A stretch of 64,000 bases of DNA from JACKHO01 sp041398745. Its GTDB lineage: Bacteria; Planctomycetota; Planctomycetia; Planctomycetales; Planctomycetaceae. Positions 45,467-53,134 of the stretch are shown here, piece after piece. The first letter of the stretch is position 1, and every line of letters begins with the position of its first letter. A program made the position numbers and the translations under genes. Below the pieces are notes generated by a model, which saw only the letters and a list, made by a program, of their open reading frames with translations, did not search any database and was not told the origin of the DNA. The stretch is from contig JAWKUB010000004.1 in assembly GCA_041398745.1 (NCBI GenBank), positions 62,001-126,000 on the forward strand, in the 5' to 3' direction.

Positions 45467-46966
45467 ATGTTTCGAGTTCTCGGTTCTCCGCGAAAGCTGT
45501 GTGACGGGGTTTCCCGTCGGGAGATGATGCGCATTGGCGGTGCCGCCATGGGAGGGTTGGGGCTGTCGACCCTGCTGGAGGCTCAGGCGTCTGCGGAACC
45601 TGCTGCGGCGGAAACGTTTGGGAAGGCGAAGAACTGCATTATTCTGTTTCTGTACGGCTCACCGAGTCAGTTGGAAACATTCGACATGAAGCCCGAGGCG
45701 CCGCTGGAAATTCGCGGCTCCATGCAGCCCATTCCTTCGGCATTGCCAGGTATTCCCGTCTGCGAACACTTGCCGAAAATCGCACAAATCATGGACCGCG
45801 TGACGGTGGTGCGGTCGGTGAACCATCCATATCCGTTGCACGGCGTCGCCAACGCCATGACCGGGACGTCGGCAATTGACGTCGCCATGGAACTGAATCC
45901 TTACGACGAGCGACATCATCCCTACTTCGCTTCGTGCGTTGAGTACATCGAGCGGCAACAACGGGGCGGCGGACCGGGAGAGTTCATTCAAAACGTCGCT
46001 CTCCCATTTCCGTTCAGCTCGAAACGGTCGGACCAGCCGTTCCGCGCCGGACCTTACGCGGCCTTCCTCGGGGCGGGATACAACCCCATTTGGACCGAGT
46101 TTCAAGGCGAGGGAACGGTCAGCATTCGCAAGGAGCGGGCGAATGGCGAGTTCTGGTTTGAAGGACCGGAACCGTACCTCGGATGCACGCGTGATTCCCA
46201 TTTCCGGCTGGCGGCAGCGAATCAGTTACCCGGGATGACGCTCGACCGGTTTGATCGTCGCCGCAGTCTTATGCGCCAGTTCGAACTGAACCGTCCGCAC
46301 TTGGAAGAAGGACTGGCGGGGAAATCGCTGGGACAGTTCCAGGAAATGGCCTTTTCGATTCTCTCGAATCCCGAGGTCGGCAAGGCGCTCGACGTTCGCG
46401 AAGAGCCCGATCCCATTCGCGACCGTTACGGGATGTCGCTGTTCGGACAATCTTGCCTGGCCGCGCGTCGACTGGTGGAAGCGGGCACACGGGTTGTGTC
46501 GGTCTTCTGGGATGAATACGGACTCGCCGGTGATGCGTGGGACACGCACTTTGATCATTTCCCACGCATGATCGATCAACTCTGTCCCGGACTGGATGAT
46601 GGCCTCTCCGGTCTTGTGCTCGATTTGGAAGAACGCGGGATGCTGGACGAAACGTTGGTGGTCCTCATCAGCGAACACGGTCGCACACCGAAAATCAACA
46701 GTGCGGCGGGCGGCGGACGCGACCACTGGTCGCAGGCTTACTCCGTGCTGTTCGCAGGCGGCGGCGTTGCCAAAGGCCGAATTGTCGGATCAACCGACGC
46801 CATTGCCGGTGAAGTGGTATCACGCCCCGTCTCGCCCAAGGCCCTACTCGCCACGATGTACCACCTGCTGGGAATTAATCCTCACACCACCTTACCCGAC
46901 CGCGCTGGCCGCCAGATTCCACTGGTCCCCGATGGAACGGAAGTGCTGCACGACATTATGGCGTAG
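45467..46966 (+). CDS. DUF1501 protein (sulfatase-like, Tat-exported)
   Basis: This 499-residue protein has a twin-arginine leader, SRREMMRIGGAAMGGLGLS, preceded by 17 residues. DUF1501 features are CIILFLYGSPSQLETFDMKP, VRSVNHPYPLHG, DAWDTHFDHFPRMIDQLCPG, VLISEHGRTPKIN and GGGRDHWSQAYSVLFAGGG. It differs from the 14450 protein and is longer. The expected DUF1553 partner is 6 kb downstream rather than adjacent. A family A hairpin follows 18 nt after the stop. Confidence 0.92.
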   Translation: MFRVLGSPRKLCDGVSRREMMRIGGAAMGGLGLSTLLEAQASAEPAAAETFGKAKNCIILFLYGSPSQLETFDMKPEAPLEIRGSMQPIPSALPGIPVCEHLPKIAQIMDRVTVVRSVNHPYPLHGVANAMTGTSAIDVAMELNPYDERHHPYFASCVEYIERQQRGGGPGEFIQNVALPFPFSSKRSDQPFRAGPYAAFLGAGYNPIWTEFQGEGTVSIRKERANGEFWFEGPEPYLGCTRDSHFRLAAANQLPGMTLDRFDRRRSLMRQFELNRPHLEEGLAGKSLGQFQEMAFSILSNPEVGKALDVREEPDPIRDRYGMSLFGQSCLAARRLVEAGTRVVSVFWDEYGLAGDAWDTHFDHFPRMIDQLCPGLDDGLSGLVLDLEERGMLDETLVVLISEHGRTPKINSAAGGGRDHWSQAYSVLFAGGGVAKGRIVGSTDAIAGEVVSRPVSPKALLATMYHLLGINPHTTLPDRAGRQIPLVPDGTEVLHDIMA

Positions 46967-46983
46967 TTTTCGTTCGAGGGTGG

Positions 46984-47003
46984 CACAGACATTCCTGTCT
47001 GTG
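46984..47003. repeat. Hairpin family A, copy 6
   Basis: CACAGACA and TGTCTGTG form perfect 8-base arms around TTCC. No T-run follows here, which argues that the family is not simply a terminator. Confidence 0.75.
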
Positions 47004-47170
47004 GCCGACTTGCCGACCGGTGATGTTCCCGACGTATGATTCCATCGACGTTCGCATGCTTGCTCTGCTCCACGATGCAAGCACGGCACACAAAAACGAG
47101 GCATACTTTACATTGCCAACTGTAATGGACAGTCGAAGTACAGCGAGCCACACCTCTCGCTGGCGCGTGC

Positions 47171-47761
47171 CTATTTCAGCATGGGAATGTACGCATAGCC
47201 GTCGGCTTGAAGGTTGACCAGCGACGTGAGGGCTGAGACGGCGACTTCGGCCTGGTCGGAGACTTCGGCGGGCTTCGCCCCTTTGCCGATGAGTGACTGG
47301 CCACAGACGTAGACTTTGACGCCGGTTGTCTTCAGTTCTGACAGGACTTTGAGATTTGGGTTGGTCTTCACGTTGAATTGGGCGGCGTATGCCTCGTTGT
47401 TTAGTGCGGCCAGTGTCGCATCACCGTGGAGGACAATGGCGATGTCTACTTTCGCAGGATTCTTGCCGGCTCCCGCGTAAATGTTGACGAAGCGGCAGAC
47501 CTTTTCGATGGCCGAGTTCAGCTTGTCGGGTTCGCTGCCCTGGGTGATGTCGACGACAATTTTGCTGCCGTTGCGGGGCTGTTGGGCAGCATCTGGCAGT
47601 TGCACGACCTTGCCATAATCGTGAATGACCGGATTGATGTACTGAGGCTTACCAGTTGCAGTTGCTGGCTCTGCTGCGGACGACGTCCGCCCGGCTGCGA
47701 CGCTATATCCAATCACTCCGCCAATCAGGATGAGAGCGAACAGGGTTGCTTGATTCTTCAT
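47171..47761 (-). CDS. Exported DsrE-like protein
   Basis: This 196-residue protein is read from the ATG at 47761, because seven upstream codons from 47782 add nothing. The N-terminus ATLFALILIGGVIGYSVAAG is a signal or anchor. The DsrE/DsrF-like domain has SKIVVDITQGSEPDKLNSAI, KVDIAIVLHGDATLAALNN and GVKVYVCGQSLIGKG, with the conserved Cys in VCGQSL. DsrE-like proteins move sulfur or bind small molecules, and exported versions are common but uncharacterised. A zinc-ribbon protein gene lies upstream on the same strand. Confidence 0.85.
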   Translation of the reverse strand: MKNQATLFALILIGGVIGYSVAAGRTSSAAEPATATGKPQYINPVIHDYGKVVQLPDAAQQPRNGSKIVVDITQGSEPDKLNSAIEKVCRFVNIYAGAGKNPAKVDIAIVLHGDATLAALNNEAYAAQFNVKTNPNLKVLSELKTTGVKVYVCGQSLIGKGAKPAEVSDQAEVAVSALTSLVNLQADGYAYIPMLK

Positions 47762-47817
47762 TTTTGTTCTGCCTTGAATCATTGAAAGATGTTTGTCAGT
47801 TGTCGTCAGTTCAGCCG

Positions 47818-48822
47818 TTACTTCGCAACCAACTCAGGTGGGGCCTGGCTTGTGCTGAAGATTCGCAGGGGCCGGGCGTCGCGGTTGCGGAATTCGAAGT
47901 AGAGGGCCCAGTCTCCTTCGCCGAGGTTGTCGACGCGGCAAATGATTTGATTCCAGCCAGCATTGAGGAGGGTATCGACCTTGTCCTGGTCGGGGCTGGC
48001 GGAGCGGTTGGTGGGGTTGGCCAGAACCTGTCGGCCATTCACCCAAATGTACAGGGCATCATCGCTCCCCACGCTCAACTGCACTTCGCGGTCGATATCA
48101 GAGTAGGCCCAGCAGACGCAGTAACAGACCCCTTTGCCGCGCGACTCCAACAGGGCGTGAAGATTAATACGGTCTTCTTCGCTGGTATACGACTTCCATT
48201 GTTTCTCGCCGGCGGCAACGCCGTCACGCGGGGCAGGGGACGCGAGGATGTCTGCTTCGAGAGTTTCGTCGGGGAGTGGGCCGAGGATGAGCCATTCACG
48301 GGCAAATGAGCGGGCGGTGGCGAGTCGCAAGGCAAAGTTGGCTTGCTCCAGTTCCAGCACGCGGGATTTTAAGGCTTCCTTGTCGGCCTGCTCCTTCAGC
48401 AACTGAGTACTCGCAGACTTCGCCTCTTCGACGGCTGGTCCGAGTTGCTCGCTGACTTCTTTGAGTCGAGCCTCGACCTTTGCCAAATGTTCATCGGCAG
48501 CTGTGCTTGACGTGGCGAGTTGCTGATAGGCCTCGGTCTGCGGGATGTCGACGGCACTCTCGGCAAACGCAAACATCAGGGCTCCGCCGAGAACCGCACC
48601 GATGAGAAATGCGATGGCGGCGAATCCTCGCTTCGGCGTATGTTGATGCGACGGGGCCGCTGGCGGGCGCGAATCCCCCAATTCGGTTGGTGACGCGTCA
48701 GGAACGGTAATCGCAGTGCGTAATTCCTTGGGCCAGGGGGCTGCGCAGCCGGGACACTGTTCATCGGGGAGGTCATCACCCATGTACAGAAGGTCACATT
48801 GCGGGCAGCGGGTGGAACGCAT
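47818..48822 (-). CDS. Zinc-ribbon membrane protein with coiled coil and C-terminal beta domain
   Basis: The protein has 334 residues from the ATG at 48822. The longer frame from 48918 would put a non-ribbon stretch first. Four cysteines, CPQC and CPGC, form an N-terminal zinc ribbon. A TM helix lies near 72-92 (GFAAIAFLIGAVLGGALMFA), with a coiled coil near 100-180 (AKVEARLKEVSEQLGPAVEE). The end is a beta domain with WLILGPLPDE and DDALYIWVNGRQVLANPTN, resembling ligand-binding PA14-like or cellulose-related domains. Function unknown. It ends 56 nt before the DsrE-like start. Confidence 0.8.
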   Translation of the reverse strand: MRSTRCPQCDLLYMGDDLPDEQCPGCAAPWPKELRTAITVPDASPTELGDSRPPAAPSHQHTPKRGFAAIAFLIGAVLGGALMFAFAESAVDIPQTEAYQQLATSSTAADEHLAKVEARLKEVSEQLGPAVEEAKSASTQLLKEQADKEALKSRVLELEQANFALRLATARSFAREWLILGPLPDETLEADILASPAPRDGVAAGEKQWKSYTSEEDRINLHALLESRGKGVCYCVCWAYSDIDREVQLSVGSDDALYIWVNGRQVLANPTNRSASPDQDKVDTLLNAGWNQIICRVDNLGEGDWALYFEFRNRDARPLRIFSTSQAPPELVAK

Positions 48823-49048
48823 GTTCGGCAGCGGCGAGGAATCGGGGTGGTGGGAGAACTTGGAGATTTCCCACTTTAGCAAACCACCGACTCCCAAAAC
48901 GAGTCCAGATTGAACCATCGAGCGATGAGTCGGGTCTGCACTCTTGTATCGAAGTTGGCAACCTCTATGCTACCCGGTTGATTCCCGTTTCGTTGCCGCC
49001 GGGGAACCGCGCAGCAACCCTCGTGTTCATTTAACTTGCAGTGAATTC

Positions 49049-50689
49049 ATGCCTCGCGTTCTGGTCACGGATGGTCTTTCGGAAGTTGGTCTTCAAGTTC
49101 TGCGGAACGAGCCTTCCATCGAAATTGTCGACAAGAACAAGGTTAAAATGACTCCCGATGAAGTTCGGGAAGCTCTGAAGGACGTGGACGGGGTTATTGT
49201 CCGGAGTGCGACCAAGTTGCCCGCCGCTGTCCTGGAAGGTCAGGAGCGGCTGAAAGTGATTGTTCGGGCAGGAGTTGGGGTCGACAGCATCGACCTGCCG
49301 GCCGCCACGCAAGAGGGCATTGTGGTGATGAATACCCCCACGGGGAACACCACCAGTACCGCCGAACACGCCGTCGCCATGATGATGGCCCTCTGCCGCA
49401 ACATCGGCCCCGCGTCACAATCCATGCGAGAAGGTCGTTGGGATCGCAAGCTGTATGCCGGGACGGAACTGGCCGGAAAAACCATTGGTGTGGTTGGCCT
49501 GGGCCGAATTGGTCTGGCAGTCGCGAGCCGTTGTCGTGGTCTCGAAATGAACGTGCTGGGGTATGATCCCTTCCTGTCCCAAGAGCGCGCGGCGGAGTTG
49601 GGAGTCGAGCTGTATCGTGACATCGACGAAATGCTCGTGAAGTGCGATCTCATTACCGTCCACACGCCACTGACTGATGAAACGCGTGGCATCATCAGTG
49701 CCGAGCGTATGGCCAAGATGAAAAAGGGCGTTCGCATCATCAACTGTGCCCGTGGCGGTATTGTTGACGAATCTGCTCTGGCCGACGCCATTGAGTCTGG
49801 GCAGGTCGCAGGGGCTGCGATTGATGTCTTCGTCAACGAGCCACCGAAAGAAGATTGCCGCCTACCGAAGCTGCCTCAGGTGTTGTGCACACCGCACCTG
49901 GGAGCCTCCACGGAAGAAGCCCAGGAGCAGGTTGCTGTCGAAGCTGGCGAGATTATTTCGGCGTTCCTCGTGCGGAACGAAGTGCGTCATGCCGTGAACA
50001 TGGTGCCAATTTCCGGGAAGGAACTGGAAGCGGTTCGTCCTTACCTCGATTTGGGACATCGCCTCGGACTGCTGCTCTCGCAGTTATGCAAGGGGCGTCA
50101 ATTGAAGGGCGCCCGTCTCCAGCTTAAGGGAGATGCCGCGAACCGACCCGTCAAACTCATTGCCAATGCATTCACGGCGGGACTTCTCTCTCACTCTCTG
50201 GAAGCGAACGTCAATATCATCAATGCTGAAGTCGTGGCGAGCAGCCGAGGCATTAACATTACGACCTCCAGCAGTGGCGAAACCGGTGCGTTTTCGACGC
50301 TCATCTCGGCGACCATCGAAACCGAAAGCGGTGAACTGACGGCAGCAGGTACTACATTCGGAAATGATTTCCTGCGTCTTGTGCGGCTCGACGAGTATCA
50401 CCTCGACGCCTATCTCGACGGCCTCATGCTGGTTTACCGTCATCTGGACGTGCCAGGTCTCATTGGTGCGATTGGCACAACGTGCGGTAAGCACAACGTC
50501 AACATTTCACATATGGCGCTCGGACGCGAAAAAGCCGAGCCAGGCGGGAACGCTGTGGCTGTGCTCAATCTCGACAATGCACCTTCACAGGAAGCCCGCG
50601 ACGAAATTGCCGCTCACGAGCACGTAACAGGCGTAGAATTGGTGGAATTGCCACCCGCCGGTGCACCGTTGCCGTGGCTTGGACTATAA
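49049..50689 (+). CDS. serA: D-3-phosphoglycerate dehydrogenase
   Basis: This 546-residue enzyme oxidises 3-phosphoglycerate in the first step of serine synthesis. The start gives MPRVLVTDGLSEVGLQVL; the open frame upstream to 48944 is not conserved-like. Signatures are VRSATKLPAAVLEG, the NAD-binding VVGLGRIGLAVASR, and KGVRIINCARGGIVDESAL. An intervening (ASB) domain and a C-terminal ACT domain (LDVPGLIGAIGTTCGKHNVN) match the long, type 1 SerA. The ACT domain suggests serine feedback control. Confidence 0.96.
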   Translation: MPRVLVTDGLSEVGLQVLRNEPSIEIVDKNKVKMTPDEVREALKDVDGVIVRSATKLPAAVLEGQERLKVIVRAGVGVDSIDLPAATQEGIVVMNTPTGNTTSTAEHAVAMMMALCRNIGPASQSMREGRWDRKLYAGTELAGKTIGVVGLGRIGLAVASRCRGLEMNVLGYDPFLSQERAAELGVELYRDIDEMLVKCDLITVHTPLTDETRGIISAERMAKMKKGVRIINCARGGIVDESALADAIESGQVAGAAIDVFVNEPPKEDCRLPKLPQVLCTPHLGASTEEAQEQVAVEAGEIISAFLVRNEVRHAVNMVPISGKELEAVRPYLDLGHRLGLLLSQLCKGRQLKGARLQLKGDAANRPVKLIANAFTAGLLSHSLEANVNIINAEVVASSRGINITTSSSGETGAFSTLISATIETESGELTAAGTTFGNDFLRLVRLDEYHLDAYLDGLMLVYRHLDVPGLIGAIGTTCGKHNVNISHMALGREKAEPGGNAVAVLNLDNAPSQEARDEIAAHEHVTGVELVELPPAGAPLPWLGL

Positions 50690-50721
50690 TTGCGCTCGAT
50701 GTTGATCAACTAACACGAAAT

Positions 50722-50861
50722 GTAGGCCGGAACGCGGCAAACTAAGCTGTTGCCGGAACTCCGGCCGCGGTGAATCGGTTCATCGTAGTGACAGTTCGTA
50801 GAACGCTTGATCGATGTTTACGCAGTTCCGGCAATCATTTGCGGCCTGCGGTCCGGCCTAC
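50722..50861. repeat. 140-bp palindromic element, family G, copy 1
   Basis: The ends GTAGGCCGGA and TCCGGCCTAC are inverted repeats. Internal blocks TTGCCGGAACTCCGGCCGC and AGTTCCGGCAA are also inverted. Its reverse complement aligns along its length with 56262-56397. It overlaps any longer reading of the channel gene, which is why that gene is started at 50913. Confidence 0.8.
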
Positions 50862-50912
50862 TGTGAGAGACAAGGTCATCACACCTCGCTAGTCCTGTGG
50901 AACCGTTTCGTC

Positions 50913-51926
50913 ATGCGGTCTGAATTCCGCCAGATTCTGCTGTTGTTCTCCCTGCTGGCGGGGCTCGTCGTTGTTGGTACCGTTGGATTCCGTCTGCTGA
51001 CGGACCATGGCTGGGTCGATTCTCTCTATCTTGCCGTAGTGACGCTCACGACTGTGGGATCGCGCGATGCCGGTAAGACGCCCGCCGCAATGTTGTTTGT
51101 GGTGGTTTATCTGGTGATGGGACTAAGTGTCTTCAGTTATGGTGCGTTTCACCTGGGCCAGCTCATTGTGAATACCGATATCCGACGCTTGCTGGAGCAG
51201 AGAAGAATGAATGCAGAAATCGCTGACCTTAAAGGGCATTTCATCATTTGCGGGCTGGGGCGAATGGGGCGGGCCATTGCCGAGCACGTCGCCACGCGCG
51301 GCCAGAAGTTTGTCATCATTGAACGAAATGAAGAGTTCATTACATCCGACTGTCGGAAACGAGGGTGGTTGTTTGTCATTGGCGATGCGACCCACGACTC
51401 GGTTCTGGAGCAGGCCGGCATCTCGCGTGCCCAGAGTCTGGCAACGACTTTGCCCACTGACGCTGACAACGTTTACGTCGTGCTGTCGGCCCGCATGCTG
51501 TCCCCCAAAGTTCAAATTGTCGCCCGGGCCAGTGACGACTCGGCGGTGCAGAAACTGACGCGTGCGGGGGCTTCGCGGGTGATTAGCCCCTTCAGCAGTG
51601 GGGCGACGAAAATGGCCCGACTCATGCTGAATCCCAGTGTCGAGGACTTTCTGGAAATCACCGACGACCGTGGCAACGATTTGGAACTGGCCGACGTGCA
51701 TATTGGCGAGGGAAATCGTTACATCGGCAAGAAGCTGTCCGACACCGACTTGCGACAGTTGGGAGTCATGGTCATTGGCATTCGACGAACCACGGGCGAA
51801 CGGTTATTGCCCCCTTCTGGCGAAACGGTTATCAATCAGGGAGACAGTTTGTTTGCCTTTGGGAGCGCCGCGGCTGTGCAACAAATGATTGGTCGGACGG
51901 ACACCGAAACCGGCTCCTCCGGTTAA
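50913..51926 (+). CDS. RCK-containing potassium channel-like protein, atypical filter
   Basis: The protein has 337 residues. TM1 lies at about 8-28 and TM2 near 58-80 (AMLFVVVYLVMGLSVFSYGA). The pore loop reads TLTTVGSRDAG (residues 44-54), where potassium channels have TVGYGD, so the GYG is replaced by GSR. The RCK/TrkA-N domain is intact (HFIICGLGRMGRAIAEHV, VIERNEEF, FVIGDATHDSVLEQAG). A TrkA-C domain closes the protein (GDSLFAFGSAAAVQQM). The fold is clear but potassium selectivity is doubtful. The upstream frame runs into a palindromic repeat. Confidence 0.9.
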   Translation: MRSEFRQILLLFSLLAGLVVVGTVGFRLLTDHGWVDSLYLAVVTLTTVGSRDAGKTPAAMLFVVVYLVMGLSVFSYGAFHLGQLIVNTDIRRLLEQRRMNAEIADLKGHFIICGLGRMGRAIAEHVATRGQKFVIIERNEEFITSDCRKRGWLFVIGDATHDSVLEQAGISRAQSLATTLPTDADNVYVVLSARMLSPKVQIVARASDDSAVQKLTRAGASRVISPFSSGATKMARLMLNPSVEDFLEITDDRGNDLELADVHIGEGNRYIGKKLSDTDLRQLGVMVIGIRRTTGERLLPPSGETVINQGDSLFAFGSAAAVQQMIGRTDTETGSSG

Positions 51927-52035
51927 TTTGCTGGTGTGGTTGCGGTCAGGGGGTAGTCGGTTGAGGATCGCTTTCTATCATCGTATTGGTGATCTGTGAC
52001 GGCATCAATTTTTTGGCCCGCAACCATTTGAGGCT

Positions 52036-52701
52036 ATGTTTAACACGCTCATGGTCATGTCTGGTTTGTTCTGGACGGCCACTTATTTGCTGATCATTCG
52101 TCAGGGTTTCCGCGATCGGACGTACGGAATGCCATTGGCTGCCCTGGCGGCAAATCTCAGCTGGGAATTCGTGTTTTCGGCAGTGCATCCTCACGGCTCT
52201 CCTCAGATTGTCGTGAACTGGGTGTGGCTGTTGTTTGATTTGGTCATTGCCTGGCAGGTGCTGAAGTACGGTCCGAAACAGTGGGGCTGCTCGCGCTGGG
52301 CGTTTGCAACCTGTTTTGTCTTCGCGATTTTTCTGGCATTTCCCGCCGTGCTGCTGGTGACCTATGAGTTCGTGGAGTACGACAAAATGAGCGGGGCTTA
52401 CGCGGCATTCGGCCAGAACCTGATGATGTCGGTGTTGTTCATCAACTTCTTTCGGGAACGTGGAAAGGCGGGCCAGCATGTCGCCATTGCGGTTTGCAAG
52501 TTGGTGGGAACGGTGTTCGCCTCTCTGGGATTCTTTTTGTACACGTCGTTGGGAAACTCACCGCTCATGGTATTTCTCTTTCTCTCGATTGCGATTGTGG
52601 ACGTTGTTTACCTCGGCATCCTGATGCAGGCCGATGCTGAACCCGCGGGCTCAACAATACGGTCGTCGCTCGCTGCTGCGGCGACGGAGACTGCATCGTA
52701 A
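52036..52701 (+). CDS. Pyr4/PaxB-like seven-helix membrane protein
   Basis: This 221-residue protein has about seven TM helices. It matches the membrane terpene cyclase family of fungal meroterpenoid pathways and their bacterial relatives: RTYGMPLAALAANLSWEFVF, VVNWVWLLFDLVIAWQVLKY and the C-terminal SIAIVDVVYLGIL. Glu44 in NLSWEF and Asp189 in IVDVVY fall where the catalytic acids of Pyr4 (Glu63 and Asp218) are reported. No prenyltransferase or epoxidase is nearby, so cyclase activity is only a possibility. Many bacterial members have no known role. Confidence 0.7.
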   Translation: MFNTLMVMSGLFWTATYLLIIRQGFRDRTYGMPLAALAANLSWEFVFSAVHPHGSPQIVVNWVWLLFDLVIAWQVLKYGPKQWGCSRWAFATCFVFAIFLAFPAVLLVTYEFVEYDKMSGAYAAFGQNLMMSVLFINFFRERGKAGQHVAIAVCKLVGTVFASLGFFLYTSLGNSPLMVFLFLSIAIVDVVYLGILMQADAEPAGSTIRSSLAAAATETAS

Positions 52702-52804
52702 ATTGGGCAATGTGTCTGCCTGGGGTGCATCTGATAGATGGTGGCGGTGCTTCTCGCTCAGTCATTTGGACAGCTTTCGGTAATCGCATGAGGAACAGGA
52801 ATTC

Positions 52805-52825
52805 ACCCTCCCCGCCGGGGAGGGT
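52805..52825. repeat. GC-rich perfect hairpin
   Basis: ACCCTCCCC and GGGGAGGGT pair perfectly around GCC. It lies 104 nt after the Pyr4-like stop with no T-run, in a 433-base gap whose only other notable feature is the family H repeat. Confidence 0.7.
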
Positions 52826-52902
52826 CGAGCGGAGCGAGGGGAGGGGCGAATGCAAAGTGGACACGGAGAACTGCCTGTAAGGCAAGATTCTACGGTGACA
52901 CG

Positions 52903-52975
52903 CGAATTGGCCTCCCCGAATCTCGTAAACTCGATTCGACCCTCCCGTTTTCGGCTTCACCGACGGGAGGGTGAA
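52903..52975. repeat. Dispersed repeat family H, copy 2
   Basis: This is the counterpart of 14241-14313, sharing CTCCCCGAATCTCG, CTCGATTCGACCCTCCCGTT and a closing GGGAGGGTGAA. Upstream GATTCT is also shared. Both copies stand before genes for planctomycete-specific exported proteins. Confidence 0.75.
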
Positions 52976-53134
52976 TGTTTCCGAAAACCTGCCACCGTTC
53001 ATCGGATGCACCCGTCTGCCTGTCGAATGTTGAAGCCCCGTTGACAGTTGCGCATGGGGCGGTCTAATCTGAGGGGAGACCATCCCGCCTTTTTTGTGGT
53101 CAAACTGTCCGCGCCTCCAATCGAGTTTCGACAG

